28,520 nucleotides of DNA, from assembly GCA_026994735.1 (NCBI GenBank), contig JALWQD010000074.1:1-28520 (forward strand), in the 5' to 3' direction. Shown here one piece after another: positions 17,711 to 25,688 of this stretch. Each line of letters begins with the position of its first letter. The first letter of the stretch is position 1. This stretch comes from Gammaproteobacteria bacterium. Lineage in GTDB: Bacteria; Pseudomonadota; Gammaproteobacteria; SZUA-140. The position numbers and the translations under genes are program-made. The notes below the pieces were generated by a model. The model was not told where the DNA came from, searched no databases, and was given only the letters and a program-made list of their open reading frames with translations.

Positions 17711-19168
17711 CTATTGAGACAAACGTAAAGCGAGAAAGCGCGGGCTGCCCCGGCGCTGAATAAGCACGCGCACAGGATGATCAACCTCGAGTTGATCAAC
17801 CAGCTTCGCTAATTGTGCAATATCGATGATGTCATCATTATTCACTTTCAAAATCACATCACCGGCAAGGATCCCTGCACGTGCAGCGGGCCCATCATCA
17901 ACCTCGTCAACCATGATTCCCGTTGTCACTGACAACTTGTCCTTCTGCTCGCCATTGAGATTGCTAACTGTCATCTGCAGACGCGATAAAACCCGTTTCC
18001 CGGCCTCAACTGAGCCTTGCTGTGCCAATTGATTGTCTGCTGGCAGCTCGTTGAGTGTCACCGTCAGTGTTTTAGCCTTGCCCTGACGAATAATGTCAAG
18101 ACGTACGCGACTACCAACGCGACTACTGCCCACCAGTGGCGGCAAATCCGATGAACTGCCGATCTCATGGCCCTCGAATGATACGATGACATCACCGACC
18201 TCAACGCCGGCCTTCTCCGCCGGACTATCGGGCAAAACACGGGAAACCAACGCGCCGACAGGCTTATCCATAGAAAAAGACTCGGCCAATTCGCGTGTCA
18301 CATCCTGAATCAGTACTCCCAGCCATCCGCGTGAAACATGCCCTGTCTCCTTGATCTGTTCAACAACATTCATCGCCAAATCAATAGGAATTGAAAATGA
18401 AACGCCCATATAGCCACCGGTACGGCTATAGATCTGGGAATTAATTCCGATCACCTCGCCATCAAGATTATAGAGCGGCCCACCTGAATTACCGGGGTTA
18501 ATGGCGACATCCGTCTGAATAAAAGGTGTGTAGTTCTCATTCGGCAGACTGCGACGAATAGCGCTGACAATCCCCGCCGTCACAGAGTGATCAAAACCAA
18601 AGGGCGAACCAATTGCCAGCACCCAGCTGCCAACCTTGACGCTGGCAGACTGTCCAATGCGGGCAACAGGCAAATTATCGGCGTCAATCTTCAATAAGGC
18701 CACATCACTGCGATCATCCGACCCAATGACCTTGGCCATAAATTCTCGCCGATCGCTGAGCCGGACGACAACTTCATCGGCATCCTTGACGACATGCGTA
18801 TTGGTCAGGATATAGCCATCCGTCGAAACAATAAATCCTGACCCGAGTGAACGCTGCTCGCCCTGAATACCGGGAATACGGCCTTGCCCCTTGTCACCAA
18901 AGAATTTGCGCAGCAAATCCTCCATTGAGGGGTCCATGCCATGGGGCAGCCGGAAGGCTCCCTTCGACTCTTCTTTGTTATGGGTCGTCGTACTGATATT
19001 GACGACAGCCGGTGCACTACGCTCTACCAGCTCGGTAAAATCTGGCAAGGCTACCGTAGCCTGTACAGCCCAAGCAGGAGAAACGAGTAATAACATCACC
19101 GCCAGCAGGCATAAATAGCTTCCCCGCCAGCGAATAACAGCAGGCAACAGAAAGGCAAAATTCTTCAT
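17711..19168 (-). CDS. mucD: Periplasmic serine protease of the DegP/MucD (HtrA) family
   Basis: The enzyme degrades or refolds damaged envelope proteins and in Pseudomonas dampens sigma-E activity. A signal peptide (1-34, cleavage after PAWA) leads to a trypsin-like domain with the triad His125 (LTNTHVV), Asp155 (DRSDVAL) and Ser228 (NPGNSGGP). Two PDZ domains follow (about 285-375 and 390-480). The 485 residues fit DegP/MucD; the anchored DegS/AlgW type would have one PDZ domain and no cleavable signal. A GAGGAG site lies 6 bases before the ATG. The position after rseC, in the rpoE cluster, favours the name mucD over degP/degQ. A TATAAT at 19190-19195 in the 40-base gap before it hints at an extra promoter. 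Confidence 0.93.
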   Translation of the reverse strand: MKNFAFLLPAVIRWRGSYLCLLAVMLLLVSPAWAVQATVALPDFTELVERSAPAVVNISTTTHNKEESKGAFRLPHGMDPSMEDLLRKFFGDKGQGRIPGIQGEQRSLGSGFIVSTDGYILTNTHVVKDADEVVVRLSDRREFMAKVIGSDDRSDVALLKIDADNLPVARIGQSASVKVGSWVLAIGSPFGFDHSVTAGIVSAIRRSLPNENYTPFIQTDVAINPGNSGGPLYNLDGEVIGINSQIYSRTGGYMGVSFSIPIDLAMNVVEQIKETGHVSRGWLGVLIQDVTRELAESFSMDKPVGALVSRVLPDSPAEKAGVEVGDVIVSFEGHEIGSSSDLPPLVGSSRVGSRVRLDIIRQGKAKTLTVTLNELPADNQLAQQGSVEAGKRVLSRLQMTVSNLNGEQKDKLSVTTGIMVDEVDDGPAARAGILAGDVILKVNNDDIIDIAQLAKLVDQLEVDHPVRVLIQRRGSPRFLALRLSQ

Positions 19169-19208
19169 CAGTAACTCCTCTGCAGGGAAATTATAAACAT
19201 GGACAGGA

Positions 19209-19694
19209 CTATTTACCGGGGAGAGTCCAGCTTATCGGAGAAACAGCTGATAAACGTTCGACAATACGTGCATTATAGCGATCATCCTTAGCCAAAATAT
19301 GAGAAAATCGACGCAAGCACAGACATCCGATAAGCAGTCCGGTAAAACCCAAAAAAATCACCAGGCCTTCACCTTCCGGATCGGCAAATAATGGTTGCAG
19401 GATGTCACCGAGCAAGGCGCCGGCAAAAAGACTCAGCAATGGAAACATGTAGGCCATCAAAGAACCGCGCACGAGCACTTCATCAGCAATGGCAACAAGG
19501 ACACGATCACCAACCACAGCAGCAATTTCGTTATCGACACGAATCCGCATTTTCCTGCCAGTAAAAAAGCGTGCGACAATACCTGTACCGCACCCCTTAC
19601 TGGCCGTACAACTACCACAAGCGGTTCGCCGCAGGGCCTCAACCCACGCATGATCACCTTCAACAGCGATGACCTCCGCTTCTTCGGTAATCAT
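19209..19694 (-). CDS. rseC: SoxR-reducing system / sigma-E regulator protein RseC (MucC)
   Basis: RseC is an inner-membrane protein that modulates sigma-E and, in E. coli, helps reduce SoxR. The 161-residue protein has an N-terminal cytoplasmic domain with cysteines 26, 29 and 35 in ACGSCTASKGCGTG, then two membrane segments (about 75-97 and 107-127). This matches RseC in length (E. coli 159) and layout. It lies directly after rseA with a 67-base gap and before mucD with a 40-base gap. The rseB/mucB gene usually found between rseA and rseC is absent. The ribosome binding site is weak (GAGGAT 14 bases before the ATG). Confidence 0.9.
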   Translation of the reverse strand: MITEEAEVIAVEGDHAWVEALRRTACGSCTASKGCGTGIVARFFTGRKMRIRVDNEIAAVVGDRVLVAIADEVLVRGSLMAYMFPLLSLFAGALLGDILQPLFADPEGEGLVIFLGFTGLLIGCLCLRRFSHILAKDDRYNARIVERLSAVSPISWTLPGK

Positions 19695-19761
19695 AATGAG
19701 TGTCGTTTATCCTCGCGTCGTGACAACGATGCCCGACAGATGCAACATAGGCACCCAGGTA

Positions 19762-20445
19762 TCAATAACTGGCAAGACTGACATGGCGCAACATATCATT
19801 ACCCGAACTGCTTTGAGAATAGCGGCTGTAATTAACTAGGTAGTCATAGAAGTCAGCCGCTTCCTGAGGGTAATTGACATTATTTGTAGCTACATTCTGG
19901 CCCGCTGAGGCCAGCACAACCCGTGCCGAATGGGCACTCTGTGCGGAAGAAAATGCCGCACTTGCAAGCGGACCTTCCGCTCTTGTGGCCGAAGCCATCT
20001 GAGCATTGGCAACAATGGCAGTATTCGCTGCCAGAGATTGCACAGGCATTGAATCAGTCGCTGGTGAAAAGGAGCCCATATTGAAAATAGCCAGTGCCGA
20101 CAATGATGCGGCAAGAGCAAAACCAACAGCTGGCACCGTCCGCCGAGGCAGTGTTGCTACCTTTGCTTGCCGGATGGCTGTCTGCTGCGGGGATGCCTCA
20201 TCCATCTGCGGTAACAGATAACTCGGCTCGGAGGCAATCGCTTTCGCTACAGACGCCGCAACATCAAAGTTCATTGTCTCGGGCAGTGACCGTCGCATAG
20301 CGTCACCAATTATATGGTAATCCTGCCAGTGCTGCTGTAACTGGCCAGCTTTCGACAACTGGTCAAGAACTTGATCAAAGTCTGCCTTCTCGACCTCACC
20401 ATCGGCCAGCATCGAAACCTTTTCAGCATTTACTTCATTCATCAT
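19762..20445 (-). CDS. rseA: Anti-sigma-E factor RseA (MucA)
   Basis: RseA holds sigma-E at the inner membrane and is destroyed by regulated proteolysis during envelope stress. The N-terminal sigma-binding domain shows EKVSMLADGEVEKADFD and WQDYHIIGDAMRRSLP (about 8-55). A single membrane segment spans about 104-122. The periplasmic part (123-227) begins with a long Ala/Ser/Asn-rich stretch of low complexity and ends with FYDYLVNYSRYSQSSSG, recalling the conserved C-terminal end of RseA/MucA proteins. GGAG lies 6 bases before the ATG. It follows rpoE after 43 bases. The low-complexity periplasmic region is where RseB would normally contact RseA, and no rseB gene is present here. Confidence 0.9.
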   Translation of the reverse strand: MMNEVNAEKVSMLADGEVEKADFDQVLDQLSKAGQLQQHWQDYHIIGDAMRRSLPETMNFDVAASVAKAIASEPSYLLPQMDEASPQQTAIRQAKVATLPRRTVPAVGFALAASLSALAIFNMGSFSPATDSMPVQSLAANTAIVANAQMASATRAEGPLASAAFSSAQSAHSARVVLASAGQNVATNNVNYPQEAADFYDYLVNYSRYSQSSSGNDMLRHVSLASY

Positions 20446-20488
20446 CTTACACTCCGTTTAGCGGCTCCTGGATCAGAGCTAGCAATGC

Positions 20489-21067
20489 TCAAGACTCAAG
20501 CATGGGCCGCAGACGTTTCTGTATCGCTTCACGGGCGCGGAAGATTCGTGACCTTACCGTTCCCACAGGACAATCCATCCTTAGGCTGATCTCTTCGTAA
20601 CTCAAACCTTCAAGTTCACGCATCATAATTGCTTCCCGCAACTCCGCAGGCAAACGGTCAATGGCATCGACAACCGTTTTCTCAATCTCGTCCCTCTGGT
20701 AGAGACGTTCCGGCGTTGCTGTTTCCTTCAACTCACCGGCTGTTTCAATATGTTCAGCATCGTTAATCTCAATATCAACACCGGGTGGCCGACGCCCCTG
20801 AGCGATAAGATGATTCTTCGCCGCATTGACGCCAATCCGGTAGAGCCAGGTATAAAAGGCACTCTCACCGCGAAAAGACGGCAATGCCCGGTAGGCTTTG
20901 ATAAACGCTTCCTGCGTCACGTCAAAGACTTCCTCTGAATCATGCACATAGCGTGATATCAGTTTCGCCAGTCGATGTTGGTATTTCTGTACAAGGATGT
21001 CAAAAGCCTTCTTATCACCCTGTTGTACACGTTCGACTAACTGCTGGTCTGTACTGCTCTCGCCCAT
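20489..21067 (-). CDS. rpoE: RNA polymerase sigma factor RpoE (AlgU)
   Basis: This ECF sigma factor directs transcription of the envelope-stress regulon. The 192-residue protein (E. coli 191) shows region 2 (LVQKYQHRLAKLISRYVHD, EVFDVTQEAFIKAYRALPSF, FYTWLYRIGVNAAKNHL) and region 4 (LPAELREAIMMRELEGLSYE and MDCPVGTVRSRIFRARE), near-identical to RpoE/AlgU. GGGGAG lies about 12 bases before the ATG. The gene heads the cluster rpoE-rseA-rseC-mucD. A sigma-E-type promoter lies 46-73 bases upstream of the start codon, so autoregulation is expected. A short reading frame overlaps its start. Confidence 0.96.
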   Translation of the reverse strand: MGESSTDQQLVERVQQGDKKAFDILVQKYQHRLAKLISRYVHDSEEVFDVTQEAFIKAYRALPSFRGESAFYTWLYRIGVNAAKNHLIAQGRRPPGVDIEINDAEHIETAGELKETATPERLYQRDEIEKTVVDAIDRLPAELREAIMMRELEGLSYEEISLRMDCPVGTVRSRIFRAREAIQKRLRPMLES

Positions 21068-21153
21068 TCAGGCCTGTGCTCCCCTGCGTGGGCAATCGCT
21101 CTATACATGGAGATAGACAGAGCTTGCCGCGATAAGTTCCCGCTGATCGCCAA
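21037..21153 (-). CDS. Possible 38-codon leader peptide overlapping rpoE
   Basis: GGAGG (21165-21161) lies 7 bases before a TTG that opens 38 codons (beginning LAISGNLSRQAL, ending RAVQTSS). The frame ends at a TAG 31 bases inside rpoE. E. coli rpoE has a leader peptide gene, rseD, whose translation is coupled to rpoE, so the arrangement has a precedent. I saw no clear sequence resemblance to RseD. The TTG lies upstream of the sigma-E promoter, so only transcripts from the upstream promoter would carry the full frame; an in-frame ATG (21108) sits near the expected sigma-E start site. Confidence 0.35.
   Translation of the reverse strand: MAISGNLSRQALSISMYRAIAHAGEHRPEWARAVQTSS
21113..21140 (-). 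promoter_or_regulatory. Sigma-E-dependent promoter of rpoE
   Basis: On the minus strand a perfect -35 GGAACTT (21140-21134) and a -10 GTCTAT (21118-21113) are separated by 15 bases. The known sigma-E consensus is GGAACTT, about 15 bases, GTCTAA, so only one base differs. Transcription should start near 21106, about 40 bases before the rpoE ATG. It indicates positive autoregulation. Confidence 0.8.
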
Positions 21154-21192
21154 TCTTTTTCCTCCAGCCGAATAAAAAGTATATTTACATCG

Positions 21193-21221
21193 ATTATAGG
21201 CCTGCAAGTAGCGGTTGCCCA
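21193..21221 (-). promoter_or_regulatory. Candidate housekeeping (sigma-70) promoter upstream of rpoE
   Basis: On the minus strand TGGGCA (21221-21216, four of six consensus bases) and a perfect TATAAT (21198-21193) are 17 bases apart. The start would be near 21186, upstream of the leader frame at 21153. A basal promoter beside an autoregulated one is common for rpoE genes. Confidence 0.5.
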
Positions 21222-21338
21222 TAGTTTCCTGCGCAGATATTCATATCACTAGCGGTTTTCTATACGCGGCAGCATACCTTTGCTATCCTTTCCCGAGGTG
21301 ACAATAGACGGAAACAACAGCGCAAAGGATACCAACCC

Positions 21339-21416
21339 TTGTCCCGACAGAGAGCAATTCAGCAGATCTTAAAAAACGCCGTAGAAGTCATCGCCAACCA
21401 CAGGGCCTGTCTCTAA
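21339..21416 (+). CDS. Possible 25-codon small ORF coupled to mltC
   Basis: AAGGA (21325-21329) lies 9 bases before a TTG that opens 25 codons (starting MSRQRAIQQILKNAVEVI, a helix-like stretch). The stop TAA shares a base with the mltC ATG (TAATG). The mltC start itself has no good ribosome binding site, so reading of this frame could deliver ribosomes to mltC. The peptide is not recognised. It may be coincidental. Confidence 0.3.
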   Translation: MSRQRAIQQILKNAVEVIANHRACL

Positions 21417-22672
21417 TGCTTCCTACGTTCGAGCGATTACTGCCCTTGCAATGGCTCCTTCTGAGCACCCTGCTCACTGCCTGTCAAGGCCTCGACCAGG
21501 CGATTAAAAAAGGCCAGCAAGCTAGCGAGATTCTAGATACGGAAACGGTACAATCATTGCTCAGCCTGGCCCAAAGTGATCAACCGAAGGAGTCGGCCCG
21601 CCTGGCCCTGAGCAAGAAGATTGATGCCTATAGCGATAACCCTGCGCTGCTCGTCGCAGACTTGCAACGGGTCAAGCGTGATTACCAACACATCATGGCT
21701 GTCCTTGAAGGCAAGGTACAGCAACGCTGGGGGAAAAAGGAAAGTCGCCTGCCTGACCGTAAAACCTATGTAAAATATACCCAGAACTATGCCAGCCGGG
21801 CCGTCGTCGACTTTGACCGCGGACAAATCACCATTGAAACCCTGGCCCTTCAAAACACCAACAAACACCTGAAAAACGCCATTATTACCACCCTGTTAAC
21901 ACCACAAGATCCTCGTGCAGTTGACCTCTTCTCTGCGCGTGAAGTCACTCTCGACAGTGGCCAACCGCCTTATCTCCTTAATCTGGTTGTCGACAAACAA
22001 GGGCAAGCCATAAGCACTCCCGCCCAGGCAGAGGCCTTTGCCAACAAGCTCATCAGCACACAACGACAGCAACGGACCATTACCTCACCACAGGGGAAGC
22101 AACTAGCTCGGTACGTCGAAATTAAAATGGTCAGCAATTTCAGTCACCAGCAGGCGCTCAAATACCGCCCGATGGTCGAGCGCTACGCACAAAAATATAG
22201 CATTAGTAAAAGCCTGATTTATGCCATCATTAAAACCGAAAGCAACTTTAACCCCTTTGCTGTCAGTCATGTTCCGGCCTATGGTTTGATGCAACTCGTA
22301 CCTAGCAGCGGCGGCCAGGATGCCTACCGTCATGCCCGTGGAAAGCAAGGTATCCCGTCAAAACAGTTCCTCTTTAAGCCAGAAAATAACATTGAGCTGG
22401 GCACTGCCTATCTTGATATTCTCGATGACAATTACCTGGCTCGCATCACTAACCCCGTTGCCCGTGAATACTGCGTCATCTCTGCTTATAACACCGGTTC
22501 AGGCAATGTCTTCAAGGCCTTCGCCAAAACGCGCAAAGAGGCCCAGAATATCATCAATGGCATGACGCCGAGTCAGGTTTATGCGCAATTAAAGAAACAT
22601 TTGCCACACCAAGAGACCCGCCGCTACCTGGATACCGTTATCAAGCAACGCAAGCGCTTCATCTCATTGTGA
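21416..22672 (+). CDS. mltC: Membrane-bound lytic murein transglycosylase C, outer-membrane lipoprotein
   Basis: MltC cleaves the peptidoglycan glycan strand, forming 1,6-anhydro-muramyl ends, and acts from the outer membrane. A lipoprotein signal ends in the lipobox LLTAC with lipidated Cys23. The MltC-specific N-terminal domain follows (about 117-235, TYVKYTQNYASRAVVDFDRG and AIITTLLTPQDPRAVDLFS). The SLT domain then contains catalytic Glu275 in IIKTESNFNPFAVS, AYGLMQLVPSSGG, NIELGTAYLDIL and YNTGSGNV. At 418 residues it is longer than E. coli MltC (about 360) because of an extra charged segment at about 25-110. The start shares a base with an upstream small frame, and the stop overlaps the nadB GTG. 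Its place between rpoE and nadB is unusual. Confidence 0.9.
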   Translation: MLPTFERLLPLQWLLLSTLLTACQGLDQAIKKGQQASEILDTETVQSLLSLAQSDQPKESARLALSKKIDAYSDNPALLVADLQRVKRDYQHIMAVLEGKVQQRWGKKESRLPDRKTYVKYTQNYASRAVVDFDRGQITIETLALQNTNKHLKNAIITTLLTPQDPRAVDLFSAREVTLDSGQPPYLLNLVVDKQGQAISTPAQAEAFANKLISTQRQQRTITSPQGKQLARYVEIKMVSNFSHQQALKYRPMVERYAQKYSISKSLIYAIIKTESNFNPFAVSHVPAYGLMQLVPSSGGQDAYRHARGKQGIPSKQFLFKPENNIELGTAYLDILDDNYLARITNPVAREYCVISAYNTGSGNVFKAFAKTRKEAQNIINGMTPSQVYAQLKKHLPHQETRRYLDTVIKQRKRFISL

Positions 22673-24270
22673 CAACCCCAGCCGTGCGCGCACCTCAATA
22701 TCATGGCCAGGTTCTGGTCATTGGCAGCGGTGCTGCCGGACTAACACTGGCGCTGCGCCTTGCCAACCACCGGCGCATCACCTTGATCGCAAAATCCTCT
22801 CTTGATGAAGGCGCAACGCTCTATGCCCAGGGCGGCATCAGTGTTGTCCTTGACGAAACCGATTCCCCACAATCACATATCGAAGACACCATCAATGCCG
22901 GTGCTGGCCTCTGCGACCCGGAAGTCGTCAGCCATACAGTCAACCATGCCCGTGAATGTATTCAATGGCTGATTGACCACGGTGTTCCCTTTACGCGTGA
23001 AACTACGGCTAAAGGTGCCATCGGCTATCACCTCACCCGTGAAGGCGGACACAGTCATCGACGCATCCTCCATGCAGCCGATGCCACAGGTATGGCGATT
23101 GAAAAAACCCTTGAACAAGAAGCGCGCGAACATCCAAATATCGAGATCTTCGAACACCACCTGGTCATTGACCTTATCTGCCAGCAAAAACGCTGTCTCG
23201 GGGCTTATATTCTCGACATCAGGAAACAGCAGGTACGCACATTCAGTGCTGACCATACCGTCCTTGCTGCCGGTGGTGCCGGCAAGGTCTACCTGTATAC
23301 CAGCAACCCGGATGTTGCCAGCGGTGACGGTATTGCCATGGCCTGGCGAGCGGGCTGCCGGGTTGCCAACCTCGAATTCATTCAATTTCATCCAACCTGC
23401 CTCTACCACCCACAGGCGAAATCCTTCCTCATCACCGAAGCCATTCGTGGCGAAGGGGGGCGCTTACTGTTACCCGATGGCAATCGTTTCATGCACCGTT
23501 TTGACCCACGTGCGGAACTGGCACCCCGTGACATCGTCGCGCGGGCAATCGACCATGAAATGAAGCGGCTAGGTGCCGACTGTGTCTACCTCGACATCAG
23601 TCACCGGCCGGCAGCATTCATCAGCGAACACTTTCCAACAATCTATCGCCGCTGCCTCGAATTTGGTATCGATATTACCCGGGAAGCTGTGCCTGTCGTG
23701 CCTGCTGCACACTACCTCTGTGGTGGCGTCATGACCGACCTGCAGGGACGCACAGACGTCAACAGGCTCTACGCCATTGGCGAAATGGCCTATACAGGAC
23801 TGCATGGAGCCAATCGCATGGCCAGCAACTCCTTGCTCGAATGTGTTGTTTTTGCTGCCGGTGCCTGCCAGGACATCCTCGACAAGAGCACAGACTCAAT
23901 GGCAACGCTCACCCTGCCGCAATGGGATGAAAGCCAGGTTACCGATTCTAATGAAGAGGTCTTTGTCTCGCATAACTGGGATGAACTACGACGTTTCATG
24001 TGGGATTATGTCGGCATTGTCCGCAGCAACAAACGCCTCCAGCGGGCACAACGACGTTGCCAGATGTTACACCGGGAAATTGATGAATATTACGGGGACT
24101 TTCGCATCACCAGTGACTTGATCGAACTACGCAACCTCGTTCTGGTTGCTGAATTGATTATCCAGTCAGCCCTGCAACGACGTGAAAGCCGGGGACTCCA
24201 TTTCAGTCTCGACTATCCTGAAAGTGATGACAGCAAGCCTCCCCAAGCAACGGTCCTGACACCGCCCTGA
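22669..24270 (+). CDS. nadB: L-aspartate oxidase
   Basis: NadB is the FAD enzyme that oxidises L-aspartate to iminoaspartate, the first step of de novo NAD synthesis; NadA then makes quinolinate. The 533-residue protein has the FAD-binding GSGAAG (19-24), the succinate-dehydrogenase-like active site (HLTREGGHSHRRI, LEFIQFHPTCLY, ITEAIRGEGG), PAAHYLCGGV and NRMASNSLLECVVF. The start is GTG, overlapping the mltC stop as GTGA, without its own ribosome binding site, so it depends on mltC translation. In many gammaproteobacteria nadB stands directly opposite rpoE; here mltC is inserted. It is convergent with the propeller gene ending at 24330, and I see no clear terminator in the 59-base gap. Confidence 0.95.
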   Translation: MTTPAVRAPQYHGQVLVIGSGAAGLTLALRLANHRRITLIAKSSLDEGATLYAQGGISVVLDETDSPQSHIEDTINAGAGLCDPEVVSHTVNHARECIQWLIDHGVPFTRETTAKGAIGYHLTREGGHSHRRILHAADATGMAIEKTLEQEAREHPNIEIFEHHLVIDLICQQKRCLGAYILDIRKQQVRTFSADHTVLAAGGAGKVYLYTSNPDVASGDGIAMAWRAGCRVANLEFIQFHPTCLYHPQAKSFLITEAIRGEGGRLLLPDGNRFMHRFDPRAELAPRDIVARAIDHEMKRLGADCVYLDISHRPAAFISEHFPTIYRRCLEFGIDITREAVPVVPAAHYLCGGVMTDLQGRTDVNRLYAIGEMAYTGLHGANRMASNSLLECVVFAAGACQDILDKSTDSMATLTLPQWDESQVTDSNEEVFVSHNWDELRRFMWDYVGIVRSNKRLQRAQRRCQMLHREIDEYYGDFRITSDLIELRNLVLVAELIIQSALQRRESRGLHFSLDYPESDDSKPPQATVLTPP

Positions 24271-24329
24271 GCAAACCCAGCCCTCTCTCGCAGCAAGAAA
24301 CAGAGCCACATGACAACGACCACTTGCTT

Positions 24330-25661
24330 TTACGGTTGAGCTATCCTGGCTACACCACCAAAGCTACCAACCCAGAGCGCCCCATCGTCGGCAATATCCA
24401 TCGAAAAGACATTATCGGCAAACAGGCCATCGGCACGTGTCAAGATCGTGAAACTCTTTTTATCATCATCAAAGCGTACCAAGCCATTACTTGTACCGGC
24501 CCAAAGACGATCGTCATCATCAAGATAGAGCATAAAGATATGATTCGCAGGCAAGCCATCGGCTGTCGTCAGGTTCTTCCAGTTCTGGCCATCGAACCGG
24601 GCCAGGCCGCCGCCCCAGGTACCACACCAAACGATCCCTTGGCGGTCAACAACCATCGAAATAATGTAATTCGGGTTGTAGGCAACCTTGACATTCTCCA
24701 TACCCTGCGCCGATTTCTGTTGCGCATGATGGCGGGATGATTTAGCCGGATCATTGGTAAATTGGATGGCATCCTTTACCAGCTCATAGGGAGCACCAAG
24801 ACCATCACTGTGTTTCCAATGCTTCCATTGGCCATTACGATAGCGCGCCAGGCCTTCCTCGGTAGCAAACCACATATCACCATTCAAACCTTCTTCAATA
24901 CCATAGACCCAGGGGTTTGGCAGGCCGCCGGCCGTATTCTCAACGGTAAACGTCGTCCATTGATCGGGATCATCGAGCTTACCCGCAGTGACCCGGTTAG
25001 CACCGGACCAGGTAGCAATCCAGACATCACCATTGCGAGTCTTGACAACCTCATAGACAAATTGATCAGCCAGTCCCTGGGGAATATTGTAATTTTGCCA
25101 TTTGTCTGCCGCCGGGTCGTACAATGACAGTCCACCACCATAGGTGCCTACAGCCAAGCGTTGCCCCAGTTTGCTGATATGAAAAATACCGTTCGAGAGC
25201 AGGCCAGGAATCTTGTTATTGTAGAGCTTGTGGCTATCATCGCGACTATCGTAGCGGATCACTCCACCTGACGTGCCAATCCAGGTAATGGGGCCATCGC
25301 TGACAACACCCTTGACGTTACGATTGCCAACACGAAAATGAGCAAAACGATTATCGCCCTTGGCTACCGCTGGCTTGGCCTCAGGCGTTTCCGTGGCCGG
25401 CGTCGCCATCGCAGGCAAAACAGACTGGGGCGCACTGCCACCACTGCGCGCGGCACGAATCACTGGCTGGGTCATCGGTGGATGATTGCTTGGCAATATG
25501 GTGCTTTCAGTCACCACACCCGCGTCTTTTTGCGCAGCACTTGTCAGCCTATTACCAGCGCCTGCGCTGTCACCCTGATGGGCACCAAATTGATAGCTGG
25601 CAATCAATAAGCCGCCAATAATAAATACCAGCAGAGCCAGCGTAGTATGATTCATTTTCAC
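24330..25661 (-). CDS. Membrane-anchored seven-bladed Reg_prop beta-propeller protein
   Basis: The 443-residue protein has an N-terminal membrane anchor (about 8-22), a low-complexity Ala/Pro/Thr/Ser linker to about residue 103, then seven propeller blades of the two-component-regulator propeller type. The blade cores read W-x-G/A-T-x-x-G: TWIGTSGG, LAVGTYGGG, VWIATWSG, MWFATEEG, VWCGTWGGG, LWAGTSNG and LWVGSFGG. Between blades 4 and 5 an insertion (about 291-331) carries the motif YNPNY. There is no kinase, DGC or other output domain, so it is probably a periplasmic scaffold or ligand-binding protein tethered to the inner membrane. The start is GTG (AGGA 13 bases upstream); ATG at 25655 is an alternative. 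It follows its paralogue after 27 bases. Confidence 0.82.
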   Translation of the reverse strand: MKMNHTTLALLVFIIGGLLIASYQFGAHQGDSAGAGNRLTSAAQKDAGVVTESTILPSNHPPMTQPVIRAARSGGSAPQSVLPAMATPATETPEAKPAVAKGDNRFAHFRVGNRNVKGVVSDGPITWIGTSGGVIRYDSRDDSHKLYNNKIPGLLSNGIFHISKLGQRLAVGTYGGGLSLYDPAADKWQNYNIPQGLADQFVYEVVKTRNGDVWIATWSGANRVTAGKLDDPDQWTTFTVENTAGGLPNPWVYGIEEGLNGDMWFATEEGLARYRNGQWKHWKHSDGLGAPYELVKDAIQFTNDPAKSSRHHAQQKSAQGMENVKVAYNPNYIISMVVDRQGIVWCGTWGGGLARFDGQNWKNLTTADGLPANHIFMLYLDDDDRLWAGTSNGLVRFDDDKKSFTILTRADGLFADNVFSMDIADDGALWVGSFGGVARIAQP

Positions 25662-25688
25662 GATTTGATCTTTCCTGAAGTCAACAAT

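Noticed and set aside
19190..19195. Perfect TATAAT on the minus strand just before mucD
   Set aside because: No acceptable -35 at 16-18 bases and no extended -10. An independent mucD promoter is known in Pseudomonas, so it is mentioned with mucD but not called.
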